DNA of 64,000 bases from Atrichornis clamosus (taxonomy: Eukaryota > Chordata > Aves > Passeriformes > Menuridae), in NCBI GenBank assembly GCA_013400975.1, contig WBMZ01010863.1, positions 124,001-188,000 of the forward strand, given 5' to 3'. The translations under genes and the position numbers were made by a program. Under the pieces are notes generated by a model, which made no database searches, was not told the origin of the DNA, and saw only the letters and a program-made list of their open reading frames with translations. Positions within the stretch are counted from its first letter, which is position 1. Each line of letters starts with the position of its first letter. Positions 47,145 through 60,000 of this stretch are shown piece after piece.

Positions 47145-50100
47145 GTTGGCTTGGGCACAGGACATTAAAACTGAGATCTTGTCCTCATACAGGATTTGAA
47201 TGGATGCCAGTTTTTATGGGGCTTGCCCTAGCCATTAAAATAAACAGAAACAATAGAGGAACTTTCACTTGGCTAAAAGAAGAGCTGTAGATCAGCATTT
47301 CTCTTGCTGGGAAGATGTTAAAGATGCTTATGCTATGTTTCGCTTGCTTCCATCTATGTTTGCAGGGTCTTCAGTTCTGAATGGATCTGTAGTTTGTTCA
47401 GGAGGTATGCTTAACACAGGGATCAATACGCTATAGAGTTCTCAAATGATCTGTTACTGGATACAGTGTGTATTAACTGAAATTCCTTAAGTTATGAGAT
47501 TTAGAAGACCAACGGTGACTTTTGGGTTAAAGTGATGTGCTTTCCTGTTTTCTCCAGAGAAAAAACAGGAGTTTGCCAGTGGCATCTTCCTTCTTGTAGT
47601 TTTTTGAAATGCCATAAAAAGGAAGAGAGTGTCTTTAACCATCTTCTGAAACACGTTCACAATTCTTTTAGATTTGGCTTTCTTCTTAATTCATGGAGAA
47701 CAGCTGTGGCATTGTTATTCCAAAACCACAAGTGAATCTCTTAACAGATGGTTCTCGCACTAGCTGGGATGAAAGCAGCTTCCTCCATCCTGGGGGGGCT
47801 TTTTTGTACTTAGATCCTGATATCTTAACAGGGCTCAAGTAAGACTTCGCTGTTTTCATTGCACTGTAAGTATAGTGTCACTCCAGTAATTCCGCAATGA
47901 AGTGTTGCCCCTCCCTCCTTTAAAATTTTTCTTCTAAAAAAGAAGGGGGACAATAGTTTTGTTTCTTAATTTCCAGTGCTGGTGCAACACACTCATCTAG
48001 AAAGATCTTAATGGAAATGTAAAGTTCCTCCAGGTGGAAGTGATGGTACAAGGGAGGTACCAAGGGCATTTATATCAAAGACTTGGTGTAGACTTTAAAA
48101 CTTTCTTCCCTCCATTGCCTCAACTGAGGGAAGTTTATTAGTAAGAAGAGAAGATGTTTGGACCATGTAATAGTTTGCATATAAAATACCAGACTTGCTC
48201 AGGTAACATTTAACCTCCTGTCTCTGAAGTAGGGATTTCTGCACGTGGCAGAGCTGCGTGGACTCTTACTCACCTCACAGACTTAAACAGATGTAGGAGT
48301 CTCATGCTTAGAGAGTCTATTTTTTCCACCTGTGGTGTTTTTGTGACAGTCATCTTGCATATGACATGAGATGCACTAGTCCCCTCCCCTTGCTGTGCCA
48401 GCAGCATCTGTGAATCAGCACAGCCCAGCTGCAGTGGCTTCATGGAGCTGGGTCCTACCTTCGAGGGCCAGTCAGTGCAGTTGTGGTACCAGCAATAAGC
48501 ACTGGGATGCTTGGGTGTGCAGGGGGTGGTGTGATCCAACTTTATTCTTTCCCTCCAGGGAGTGTAGCTGCTGCTCAGGCTCTCTGGGCAGGTGAGTACC
48601 ACAGCTTTGAGGAGGTAGTCAGATGATAGCAGCCTGTGCTGCCAGAAAAGCCATATCCCTCCTCTTTCGAGGAAAAAGCAGGATGCCAGCCTTGGCTGCC
48701 AGCTGAACTGTGCCATTGGTGTAAGAAATGCAGAAACATTACGTAAGCAAATGTCACCATTTGTGGGTGAATGACTTGTCAGCCTGACAGTTGGTTGTGG
48801 TGGAAGGGGAGTGTGTTGTGTTTTCAGTAAGAGTCACATCTGAACAGCTGAGGTCTTGACTGGAGTCAGTGTCATAGACTGTGTACACCTGCCTCTCTTA
48901 GTTCATGCTCTCTGTGGGGATGTGACTGAAAAGTGATTTTCCAAACTCTTCTTTTTGTCCATCATCTGCAGGTAGAAGTCTCAAGGGGTCGCACTGACAG
49001 AAGGAGCAGGAGTTCCTCTTGCCAGGGGCTCAGTAAGAGGCCCTGTTTGCTGGTTGTTAGTGTGCTACATTCTTCTCCCATAAGACTCCTTCACTGTGAT
49101 AATTGCCTCCTGAAAACTGTGTTGCTGGTGTGAGACCTGGGCTAGTTCTGGAAGCCTTTGGGAAATTATATTCATTTCAGGAGAAATGTACAGCCTTGGG
49201 TAAAGCTGTACAGTGCAGCAGTTGCTGGTTATGTCAGGGAGTAGAGACTGTGAGGAGTTAAGTGGAAGTGAGGGAAGAATGCAACTTCAGCATCTGTGCT
49301 CTCCACACAGCCACACTTTTGTGCGATACATCCCAGCTCTTTACAAACCACAGTACTTGCTCCTGTTCTACTTGGTGTACTTTCCATTTCTGGACTTAAA
49401 ACATGGTATGCTAATGCATTTGGATACCCACTGGCATAATGGACATACGGAACAGTTACCAAAATGTTTATGTGTATGTAGGAGTTCAAGGTGCTGGGCA
49501 TGGTTGTAAATGAAAATGTTTGGCATTTATTAATGTGTAAACAAGATGCTACAGATTGTTTCTTTGTACATGGGTTACTGTCAGCACCTCTGGGTTATCG
49601 TGAGCATGATGGCCAGAGGTACCTACCTTCATAATTTTCTTGATGTAGAACCTGGATCTGAGAACTAGCAGCTCAAACTGGAGTTCAGCCATACAGGTGG
49701 GTTTGGAAGCTTCAGTCAGTCACAAATTCCCTGAACCCTACCCCATTATATAAGGCTGGAGAAGTAGTTATATCCAAAAAGCCCTTGGAGGAGTTGGGGT
49801 AAATGGCCCTAAAACTGTATTGTTTGTGCTATTTAATATTAATTTCTGATCAAAGCAATTCTGCTGGGATTTTACATAGTGTAAAAGCTGAACAATTTAA
49901 TTTTGCTGTGTTATAGTCTGTTTTTCTCCCACGAACAGGAAATAGTTCACTGCTTCTTGATAACTCTAAAATTACTGAGGTGGGAAATTCGAATGAATTA
50001 CATGTCTCTGTGTAAGCATAGGTATATAGTCGGTGTTGACTATTGCTCTGCTTCAAATGTTTGCAACTGCTGCAGAAAATGGAAGCATAAAAAGCAGAGA

Positions 50101-50196
50101 CAGGGTAGATGCACAAAACTATCCTCTGATTAAACATAACACAGTCTTAGTGTCATTCTTCGCATCTAATATATATTCTACTGGCTGTGCAATCTG

Positions 50197-50685
50197 AATC
50201 ATAGAATCATAGAGTATGCTGAGTTGGAAGGGAACCACAGGCATCGTCGAGTCCAGCTCCTGGCTCTGCACAGGACAGCCCCACCATGTGCCTGAGAGTG
50301 TTGTCCAAACACTTCCCAAGCTTCTGTCCAGCTGTTTCTATGACCAGTTCCCTGGGGAGCCTACTCCAGTGCCTGACCGCTCTCGGGGGGAAGAACCTTT
50401 CCCAGACATCCAACCTAAACCTCCTATGACACAGCTTTAGGCTGTTCCCTCAGGTCCTGCCACTGGGCACAGCAGAGAAAAGATCAGTGCCTGCCCCTCC
50501 TCTTCCCCTCATGAGGATTTTGCAGACCACAGTGAGGTCTCCCCTCAGTTTCCTCCAGGCTGAACAGACTAAATGACCTTAGCCACTCGTCACAAAGCTT
50601 TCCCTCCAGACCTTTCACCATCCTTGTGGCCCTCCTTTGGATACTCTCTAATAGCTTCATGCCTTCTTTTGTATGGAGCACAGAT
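50197..50685 (-). repeat. CR1 LINE 3' region, minus orientation
   Basis: The plus strand opens with AATCATAGAATCATAGAGT, the reverse complement of the CR1 terminal octamer repeats, and then GAGTTGGAAGGGAACC. The rest follows CR1 in reverse. The minus strand encodes a short ORF2 remnant (LLESIQRRATRMVKGLE) interrupted soon after. The element is truncated at about 50.68 kb. Confidence 0.92.
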
Positions 50686-52535
50686 TACAAATAAACTGTT
50701 GATTTCTCTGGCATAGGTGAATGACTTGAGTTGTTTTGGGTGTTCTCTGGCCATGACCCTGTTTCATTTTCTGTGACCCCTGAGTTCTGTTGGACTCAAG
50801 CGACCTGTGTGCTGTCTCGGGATCACCCCACATCACACCCCTCAATTAAAAGCAGTGATTCCGCAGGCAGTTTGCACAAGCTCTTGTGATGATGCCCGAT
50901 TTCAAGTTATCATAGATGGCCCTGTAACTTAAATTGAAAACATTGGTTTGGAGGTAAAGTAGGTACAAGATGGATTTTTGCTTCAAGTTGCAGAGGCAGA
51001 AAAAAGTTTAAATGGAAGTGTATCCACTTTAAAGTAAATTGAAAGCCTTCAAGTTTTGTCAGGTTAGAGTACATTACAGGTAGGTAGAGGTTTGCTGCTC
51101 CATGGGAAGTATGGTGTCTCATCTAGGAATTATTATCTCAACAGGAGACCCTCTTCAACACTAACAGGCTCCCATTAGTGAGTGAGACTAAAAGGTCTGG
51201 AAATAAGGAGAGGAAGATGGTAAGAACAAATGAAGGTATGTGAAAGAGCAGTAAAGAGCAAGCAGACCTAAAATCATGTCCTGAGGTAGCTGCTCTGAGT
51301 TTACAGGCCGATAGTTATGATTTGTGTCGTTGGCACGTCGTGTGATTGTACATCACCACGGGCCAGGGCTCTGCTGCCTCCTTTGAATGTCATTACAATG
51401 CACTTAGCTCTCTTGTGTTTCTACAGCATGAGCGTCAGCTTAGATAGATCTGCATGCAGTAAAGTCTGCTGAAGGTGTGCCCAGGGGTTAGGCTATATGG
51501 AGATGAGCTTTTTAAAATGTGAATTTCATCTAAAGCATCAGAAGCTCTCTCTGAGCTGTGGCGCTGGAGGCAGGGACCTAATGAGACTGCTTTAATACAG
51601 CTCTAACATACACATTAGGTAGTGGTTGGAAAGACAGTCAATCTTTCAAGGTTTAAGCAGCACTTTCTGAAAGTGCCTTCAATTAACTGCTAATGACAAG
51701 CTTTCCTCAGTGATTCTCTGGTTATGTTGTGCAGCCAGATAATGAGAATGATCACCCAGAGATACTTCGATTTATTTACAATTTTTTATTTCCTTGGGAG
51801 GCTGATGAATATTTGATCCAGTAATGTTCCTATTTATGCCTCCATAAGTCAAGTGCCTGAGTTCAGCTTCAATCCATCATTGCTCTGGAGATTTACATTT
51901 CAGATAGATTTTTCCAGCAGCACAGATGTTGCAAACCTTAAATTAATGCACAAAGCTGCCTCTACCCTGCAGAAGATGGAACTATTAGGTAAGGAAAACA
52001 ATATCTCTTTCGGATACCTGTCTTCTTAATGGTAATGGAATTTAAAAGATCTACAAAGGGCTGCTTCAGCTAAATATGTTATGTCCACCACTATTTGAAA
52101 AGAGAATAATGAGCTGAAAGTGTTTCTGTGCCTACCCGCAGTGTTAATTGAAAGCTGTAAAGACACACAGATAGAACTAGGCTCAGGGGACCTTTCTTAT
52201 AGAAATTTTATGTGAACCATCTCTCCTGTATCTGAAAGTGTTCTCTAAGCCATCTTCAGTGGTAGTGAGAGGTCTTCTTAATGCTTCCCTTTGTATTAAT
52301 TCTATTGGCAACTTACAAACCAAATTGAAGCCCCAGAAGATCCCATTCTTATGTTTCGTTGTTTTTTTCTCTAGTCTCCATTTTTCTATACACACTATGC
52401 ACAGCTCCTAACTTTAACCTGAGAAGGTACCTTAGGATGAGAGATGCACCTTTTTTATTTGTTCTTGCCCATTTTAGTTCCAAGATCCTTATATGAGTGA
52501 GACTTACTGGAAGAAGAAATTGTCAGAAGTGACAA

Positions 52536-52710
52536 ATTGGTAGAGAGGTGACTCTTTACATTGATCAGGGATGTGTGACATAATTGAAACATTGGATATC
52601 TCTCTAAATTGCAGTAGTTTGGATGATAATAGGACAGGAGTAAGTTCCTGAGAAAATTAACTGAGCAAAGAGCATGAAGACATTCACAAGTTAATTCTGG
52701 AAACACAATT
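52536..52710 (+). repeat. 175-bp direct repeat, copy A
   Basis: It matches 54032-54206 without gaps. I count about 16 differences, so roughly 91% identity, mostly transitions. The flanks are unrelated. I do not recognise it as a known mobile element. Confidence 0.88.
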
Positions 52711-54031
52711 TGCTGGAAGAGGAGAATGATAGGATGGAGAAACAAGCCTGTATACTGACACCAACATTTAAAACATCTGGTGGATGGTCTGGCGCATGAG
52801 ACTGGCGATTTATGTAATTTTCTTCTTCATATAAAATACTTGCTGGAAGGAACCATATTCCAGGACTGTAATATAGTGCTGGAACTGGAGCTCCTGAGCA
52901 CTTTTTCTCCCCTGCAGTGTAGTTTGGGGTGTAATATTGGTTGTAATTGCTTTCTGGTGCATGCTCTCTAATGTATTTAGGAGAAATGCAGGTATGAAGA
53001 TGCTGTTGTTGCAGGGGACAGAACCCTGGAGGAGGATCCAGTTCCTCTGCTCATGTGTTTAACAGTTCCACTTTTCTGGATCTCAGTTTTCCCAAATATA
53101 AAACAGGGGGAAATGATTCAGACCTCTCCTGCAAAAACACTTTGAAAGATTAAAAGGAAGGTAGAAAAGCTGAGACACCAGGGAAGAAAACTTAGCATCA
53201 CTGCAGGGAACAGGAATGAAGCCAGCTGTGCAGTGTAGTGACGGGGAATAAAGGCAAACAAAAGTTCAGGGAGATTAAAATGCTGGCAAAAAACTGTGAA
53301 GCCATTCTAGATCAGTAGTATGTTGCCTGGAATGTGTGTGTTTCTGTTCAGTCATCCTAAAAACCATATTGTGGAATCAGGAAGAGTTTGAAGGTCTGTA
53401 ACAAGAAAGAAAGAAATGGTGAAAATAATGAGATTGTTTCTTCTTGAAGCAGCATATTGAGGCTTTCTGGGAGGAGGAAAGCAATCAAAGAGATAGGAAA
53501 AAAGAGATCAGGGGTTAGCGGATACTTGAACTCCTACTCCAAAAAACAAGATATTAAGGACTTAGTGGGACTGAATGACACTGATCCCAAAGCTGAGTCA
53601 GTGGGGTGAGGGGGAGAGGCTGAGTTGCGAATCATTTCCTACAGCTTATGAATCCACTGGTACAAAACTCAGGTTAATGGATGCAGTTAATGAGTTAATA
53701 TACCAAACTACAAATAACAGTGTGAGAAGGAATAGACATTCCTTTTTCAGCACCTCTGGCAGGCCTCTAAATACTTGGTCTTGAAAGGGAACTTCCCCAA
53801 GTGCCAGGTTATCCCAGGTCATCCACCCTTGTTTGGGGTGAGCACAGGCCTTTGGTAAGATCAAGGTAAGGGTTGGGGCTGCTGCACTCATTTCTTGTCA
53901 TAGTTCCTTTGCTCTTACTTCACTGAGGTCTTCCACTCTCCCAGTTGTTGGTGGAGAACGGCTCCACAAGCAGCAGGGTTATGCTGGCAGGGAAAGTTGC
54001 AAATCAGCTTTCAAGACAGAGGGAAGGACAG

Positions 54032-54206
54032 ATTGACAGAGAGGTGACTCTTTACATTGATCAGGGGTGTGTGATGTAATCGAAACATCGGATCTCTCTC
54101 TAAATTGCAGTAGTTTGGATGATAATGGGAAAGGAGTAAGTTCCTGAGAAAATTACCTGAGCAAAGAGCATGAAGACATTCACAAGCCAACCCTGGAAAA
54201 ACAATT
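54032..54206 (+). repeat. 175-bp direct repeat, copy B
   Basis: This is the partner of 52536-52710 in the same orientation, offset by 1496 bp. Both share GAGGTGACTCTTTACATTGA and CTAAATTGCAGTAGTTTGGA, and end around AACAATT or CACAATT. Confidence 0.88.
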
Positions 54207-56947
54207 CAGGTATCAAAAGACACATCAGAGCCATGCACATACAAGATGAAGAAAGGCATGAGAGCAAAACTCCCCTGATGGCCTAGAAAGTCATTTTATG
54301 GACAGCTCTATGGCATTTGGCACAACAGTTAGCATCTGAGCACTTTGCAAAGTCCTTGTTCATCTCTGCAGCCCTACTGCTAGGTGAGAGGATAGATTAG
54401 AAATGCCAGAAATTACCAGATGCCCCTTGTCTTTTAAAAATCTCTTCCCTCTCTCATGATCTTGTGACTGCACAGATAAGAGTTTGAGACAGATTGACTA
54501 AGGCCAGAAATTCATTTGGGGTTTTCAGTGTAAGATGCCTATTGCCTGATTATTTTTTCCCCTCCTGATGCTCATTGTTCCTGCTTAAAGTGCAGCTCCC
54601 ACTCATTTTGGTAGCATTTGTAAGCACTCAGCATATCACACTGCAGGGCTCTGATCCAGCATTCCAGCAGAATAGGGAGACCTTATTAGTGACCCTTTGT
54701 GGGAAATCTGGTTTTAGAGACTTGGCACATTTCATGTAAGAACATACGGGTCCCAGTTCTCTAGGACAGCTCTGCATTATATAATCACAAAATCATCTTT
54801 CTGTCTCTGCACTGTGCTTCTCTTTTCCCTACGTCACTTGCCGCTTCTGCAAGAAATGATGAATGTGAGGTTCTTTTCTTTCCTTGTGTAACCCTGATTC
54901 ATCTCCAGCATAGTTCCATGCTGAACTACCAAGGGAAAGGGTTTTACATGAGTATGTCTGTAAAGACTGTGTTGTAGCACATAGGCTGCAGGGGTCCAAA
55001 TTAGGCTGCAGTAGCTGTATTTGAGAGCTTGGCAAACTAGCCCTGCTATTTTCTTCTAATGTCAGCTCCCTGCAGTTTTAAAAGAGAAAAATGGACTATA
55101 AAGAAGCCCCATTGTGGCCTGGCACAGCATCACCAGCATGGCTCTGGGCTGTGGGAGCACATTGCTCCATCCCACCGGACTTAGCTGAGTTCAGGTCACA
55201 GAGACAGTCAGGTTCCTAAATCCCATCACTGCCGGAAGGCTTCTGGAGCCTTGCCCAGAGGTAGTCTGGGATCACCTGGAGAAGCAACAGCAATGTCTGT
55301 GAGCCCTTGCAGAGCACAAGGGCACATCATATCACTGATGTCTGACAGCTGCATCCTCCAGTGCTTTTAACCCTGGGCACCTTTCACTGCCCCTGTTACG
55401 TCTCTTCCTTCTCTTCTTGGACCTGGTCTTCTAGGAACATCATTCAGCCATTCTTATTTCCCCTCCTGGTTATCCACGCAATCTGTTTCTTCCATCACCT
55501 TCTCCGACCAGCTGTAGTCCTACTGCCAGATGCTGCTTCTCCTCCTTGCTCATCCCCTGCCAGTCCCCCTGTCCTCAGCCTCAGCCTCAGGCTGCACTTG
55601 ATGAGAGGGATGTCTCTTGGAGGGGAGGGCTCAGGGTGACCAAATGTGTTCCCAACACCCCACCTCAATAAAAGAAAAAAGTACTTCTTTAGAATTATAT
55701 AGAAATAGGTACATATTTCAGATTAGGCTAAGAGAAATACCCAAAGTGCAAAATTTCACCCTGAAAAGTAGCCATTTGGCAACTGAAAAAAAACTTGAAA
55801 TTCAGAGATTTGGGTGGTCACATTTAGTGAGCAAAGCAGGCAAGCCCCCCCTCTCCCATGGCTCACAGCAGTCTGCCTTCCAGCAAAGCCTTTGGGAAGC
55901 CCAGCACAGGGCCTTGAGGCTGGTCCATGTCTCTACAGCAGAAGGAGCAACAGCTCAGAGGGAACTGAATAAAGAGCAAGGGCCAGTGTGCGTGTGCCTG
56001 AGCCTGTTCCAGGGAGCACTGATGGTGCTCTCATCTTTTCATCTCCATTCCCAGCTCATCCCAGGATCTGGTTTGTTTTTTTGTGCATGCAGTGAGCTCC
56101 TTCGACCTCCTGTTTCCTCCTCATGCAGTGCATTCTCCCATGCTCCACAATCTGCTGCAGCTCCTCAAAGGGTGCCGGGGACAGATGGCTTGATTTCAAC
56201 TGATAAAGGGGCTGCCTTGAAAGAAGTGAGGCGGAAGCTGTCTGGCCTGGTATCTCTTTCTGGTGCTGTCAACGGGAGGTGAAGGAGACAAGCTGGAGCT
56301 GCGTGGACACCAGCTCCATTCCAGAGAGAGCAAAATGGAAAGAAATTCCTTTAAAAAGCTCTTCTGCTGCTACTAAATGATGTCTGCTTGCCTTATTTCA
56401 GAGACCTTCTGCCAAGCCCAAATCACCTCACTGTATGCCCTGGTCTTTGCTCAGCCCGGTGTGCTACGTGAAAGATGTAGCTAAAATATCTTCAGACCAT
56501 CTCGAGGGACAACCAGGAATGTGGTGGATGTTTTGTGTGCTACTGACTTTTAAACTCAGTGTGGTAAACTGCTAATCAACCTTGTCCCTTCTCATCCACA
56601 TTGTCGGGCAGCGCTGCGGCTGTCGGACACCTTGCTAAGCCCAGCTCCTGTGGGCGGCATGGGGCTGGCAAGCTCTCCAGGACCTTTGCAGGGCACAAAC
56701 TGCAACCCTGCAGTAACCAAGGGAATTGGGAGCCACCTTAGTGAATAACAGAAATGATAAAAGCCCCCATTTCTGGTAATAAAAATTGATTTTTCTCCAG
56801 GAACTTCAATTTTGCACTTTTTTTCAGCACTGGGATGGGGAGGAAATATCCCTGCCCTTTGGAGACAGAATAATTTATAAGCCACTTTTATAAAAATCAG
56901 TGATTTCCCTTTAAGTCGGCTTCTGTGCCTTTGTCTCAGCTTTCCTG

Positions 56948-57058
56948 ATTAGTCACATAATGAGGATATTTCTAATACAAATGTGTCAGGGGAGAAGGGA
57001 GCCAAACACTGCTTTATCAGAAGAGAATCTGTATCCCTCCGGATGCTAATTAGTCACA
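56948..57058. promoter_or_regulatory. Candidate intronic enhancer-like segment
   Basis: An exact 10-mer ATTAGTCACA occurs at 56948-56957 and 57049-57058. Between or near them are a GATA-type CTTTATCAG and several AT-rich homeodomain-type words (ATAATTTATAAG, GCTAATTAG). No coding signal is present. Regulatory use is inference only. Confidence 0.2.
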
Positions 57059-60000
57059 GAGATACAGGCGTGTGGGGCGGGGGCGAGGCGAGCTCTTATT
57101 TTAGAAGCCGAAATTATTTGTGCCCTCAGAATTTCTCTCACAGGGCTGGAAAGCCATGCCAAGGTAGAGAGCGCCTTGAAATCTCCCTTGGTTTTTGCAT
57201 CCCTGCCCCCTCAGATGTGTTTGCCGTGATGCTGCTCCTGCTGCTGTTTGCAGGGTTATTTCTGTCACAAGCTTGGCTAAACAGAAACTCTCTCCTTATA
57301 AATATGGAAATCTGATGGTTGAGCTCTCCGTCTCTTGGGACAAGTTGAAAGCGTGGTGCTAAAGAGAAAAGGGCTGCTGAACTCTGAGCTTGGTGGCTTT
57401 GTTTTCTCTACTATTGGAGAGAAACCAGTAATTTTTTGATGCTGGGATCTGCCTTTATAGCATGGACAAGTGAACTCTCAGGCAAGCCTTCACTCCACAG
57501 TCATGGGCCACCACAGTGCTTCTCCGGGGCTGTGTTTGTATCCCTGTCTCCTTTCCTGGATTTTTGCAGCATCCCTCCTCCCCAGGGCCAGCAGTGGCTT
57601 TGATCTTGGACAAATGCATGGGTATTTGCTCTTCCCTCAGCATCCTGACAGCATTTGTATGCAGCATTCCCAGATCTTCAACATCTGTAGAAAGCAGCAA
57701 GTCCTTGAGATTCCCATGCTGGTGACTTTATTTCACTCTTTCCTGAGCCCATTTCCAACCCCTTTGGCTGAGTAACTGAAGGGAGATGTGGTGATTCCCT
57801 GCTGAAAATACTTCCAAGATCCATCCTTGCTCTTGGTCATGAGTGCAGCCTGAGTAAAGTGCAGGTGCACAAACTCAGATTGTAAAATCAGCAAACACCC
57901 TGCCCAGGAAGGTTTGGATTTAAGGCACTGGATCTGGCAAACATGAAATAGGTGTGTGATGGAGAGGGCATCCTGTGGTTTCCGCTTGAATCCAGGTGCT
58001 GAATGAAAGCTCTGCAGTCTGCACTCATCTCACTTTCATTCCAAAAGTGTCTGAAGCTGGCATGCCGTGGGTGGCATTGTCTATTGTACTGGTCTCATCG
58101 TTGACTTGAGACTGCAGTCAGAGAGCCTCCAGAGCCAGACACCCTTGCTCCCTGGAAGAAGTCAGATTTACTAGGTGCAGGAGAGAGGCATGATGAAAAA
58201 TTATTATTGGAGAAGGAGTGAACAGAAGCAGCAATCCAACAGCTCAGAAAAGGATCTGAGGGATTGGATTAAAGGTGCCAGGGGTATTCCAGAGGCGAAA
58301 AGTAAGACCTCATTCATCATACTCATGTAGAGGTTGAACATGTACAAATCAACTGCCTTTCAAAAAAAAAAATGCAACAAAACCAAAACCCAAACCAGCT
58401 GGAAAAGAACAAGTGACCCCAGAGTTATGCTAGTAATCACTGTGATGTTGAATCACTGATTAGAGTCCTTGATCTGTTGAAAGGTGGGGATGTGGAGCCA
58501 TCCCAACTTTTCCTGCTATTGTTCTTACAGCCAGAGTCTCTGAAAGCTTAGTAATATCATATTTGCCGTGCTTGATCCAATCAATGGCCTATGGAAGCAA
58601 TTATCCAATCTCCAGGACAGTGGTGGAAACTAACATCACTGCAACAGGGCTCTCCTACTGTCATTTGTTTTGTGCCAGGATGCTTTTTGTCAGAATATAT
58701 AATTTCTGCAGTATTAGCCACCACCAACAAAAATTTTTAATGTTTTATTCAGGCAAACTTTGATTTTATCTTCCATGTACACCTGGAACAGCTTTGCTGT
58801 GTGTGGAGAGGATCCATAAACCACTCCATATATGCTGACAACCATGGCATTTCAGCTCCACTTGCTTTGCACTGCCTCAGCCCATTTCTCTAGGTGTTAG
58901 AGTTGCCCATGGGAAGGAAGCGCAGTTCTCCTCCACCGTGCAGGATGCTCTGTGAACGTCTTCATTTCAGGTGGAAAACAGCTCTCTCTTTGAAAGCAGG
59001 CTGTTCCTCTTGGTGAGGCTCTGTTAAAGCCTTGAAGAAGCAAAGATGGGACATGGATCTGAAATAAGCTCTCGACACTAAACAGTGGGAATGAATTCAG
59101 TCACCACAAGAACCTGCCATGGTCCCTTGCAGACAGCACTAGGGTTGTGCAGAGCACTGCAGTTTTCCATAGGATTCAGCTGCAACATGTAGCCAAGAGC
59201 CTGGGCTCCTGCTTCTGTCTCTGTCCTCCAAACACACTGTGACCTTGGCTCTGACACGTCTCTCAATTTTTTAATCATTTTAAGGGTATCCTCCCCTCAA
59301 GAGTTGAGGTTTAAAGAGCAGTTGTAAAATTGCATGGGGTTTTTTATGATTCTGGTTTGGCCAGATGCCAGTTGCTAAACTGACTCTTACAATAGCTACC
59401 AAGGAATCTGTGCTGCTTAGTGCCTTAAATACTCAGGTTGCGCCTCAGAGCTGTGGCTAATCAGAGGTACAAAAGAAAAGGTGTAATATCTTCACGAATA
59501 TATCCTTTACAAGGAAGGAATTATTTTGGTATTAAATCATCCTGAAAACATACCTCAGTTAATAGCTGGTTTTAAATAGCTATTGCATGCCAGCCACTTG
59601 GCAAGTGCTGCAGGCAGTGGGGAGTGCAGTGTGGCATTTCTCTAATTTGCAATGTTAATGATCCAATTTAAGTCATGTAAAGCTAGCACAAGATACCAAA
59701 CTTATAAATGCATGTGATAATGGAGTTGGCTTATGTGCGTGAGAAGAGCCTGGAGGGAAATACGGTGTTAAATATACTCTATCATGATTGAAAGGAAAGG
59801 ACCAGGGGCTGCTTGTGCTGCTGGTTTCTCAAAGGGAAGTCTAACAGAAATCATGTAATTACTCCCGTTCTTCTTCTTTGTCCCTCAAATGCTTTCCCAG
59901 AGTATTTGATCTAGTTCCTGAATTGGTGCTTCCTCTGCTACGGTAGACTCCCAGGATTAGTCATACATCATAATCTAAAAAAAAGTTTCTTCCCTGTGCT

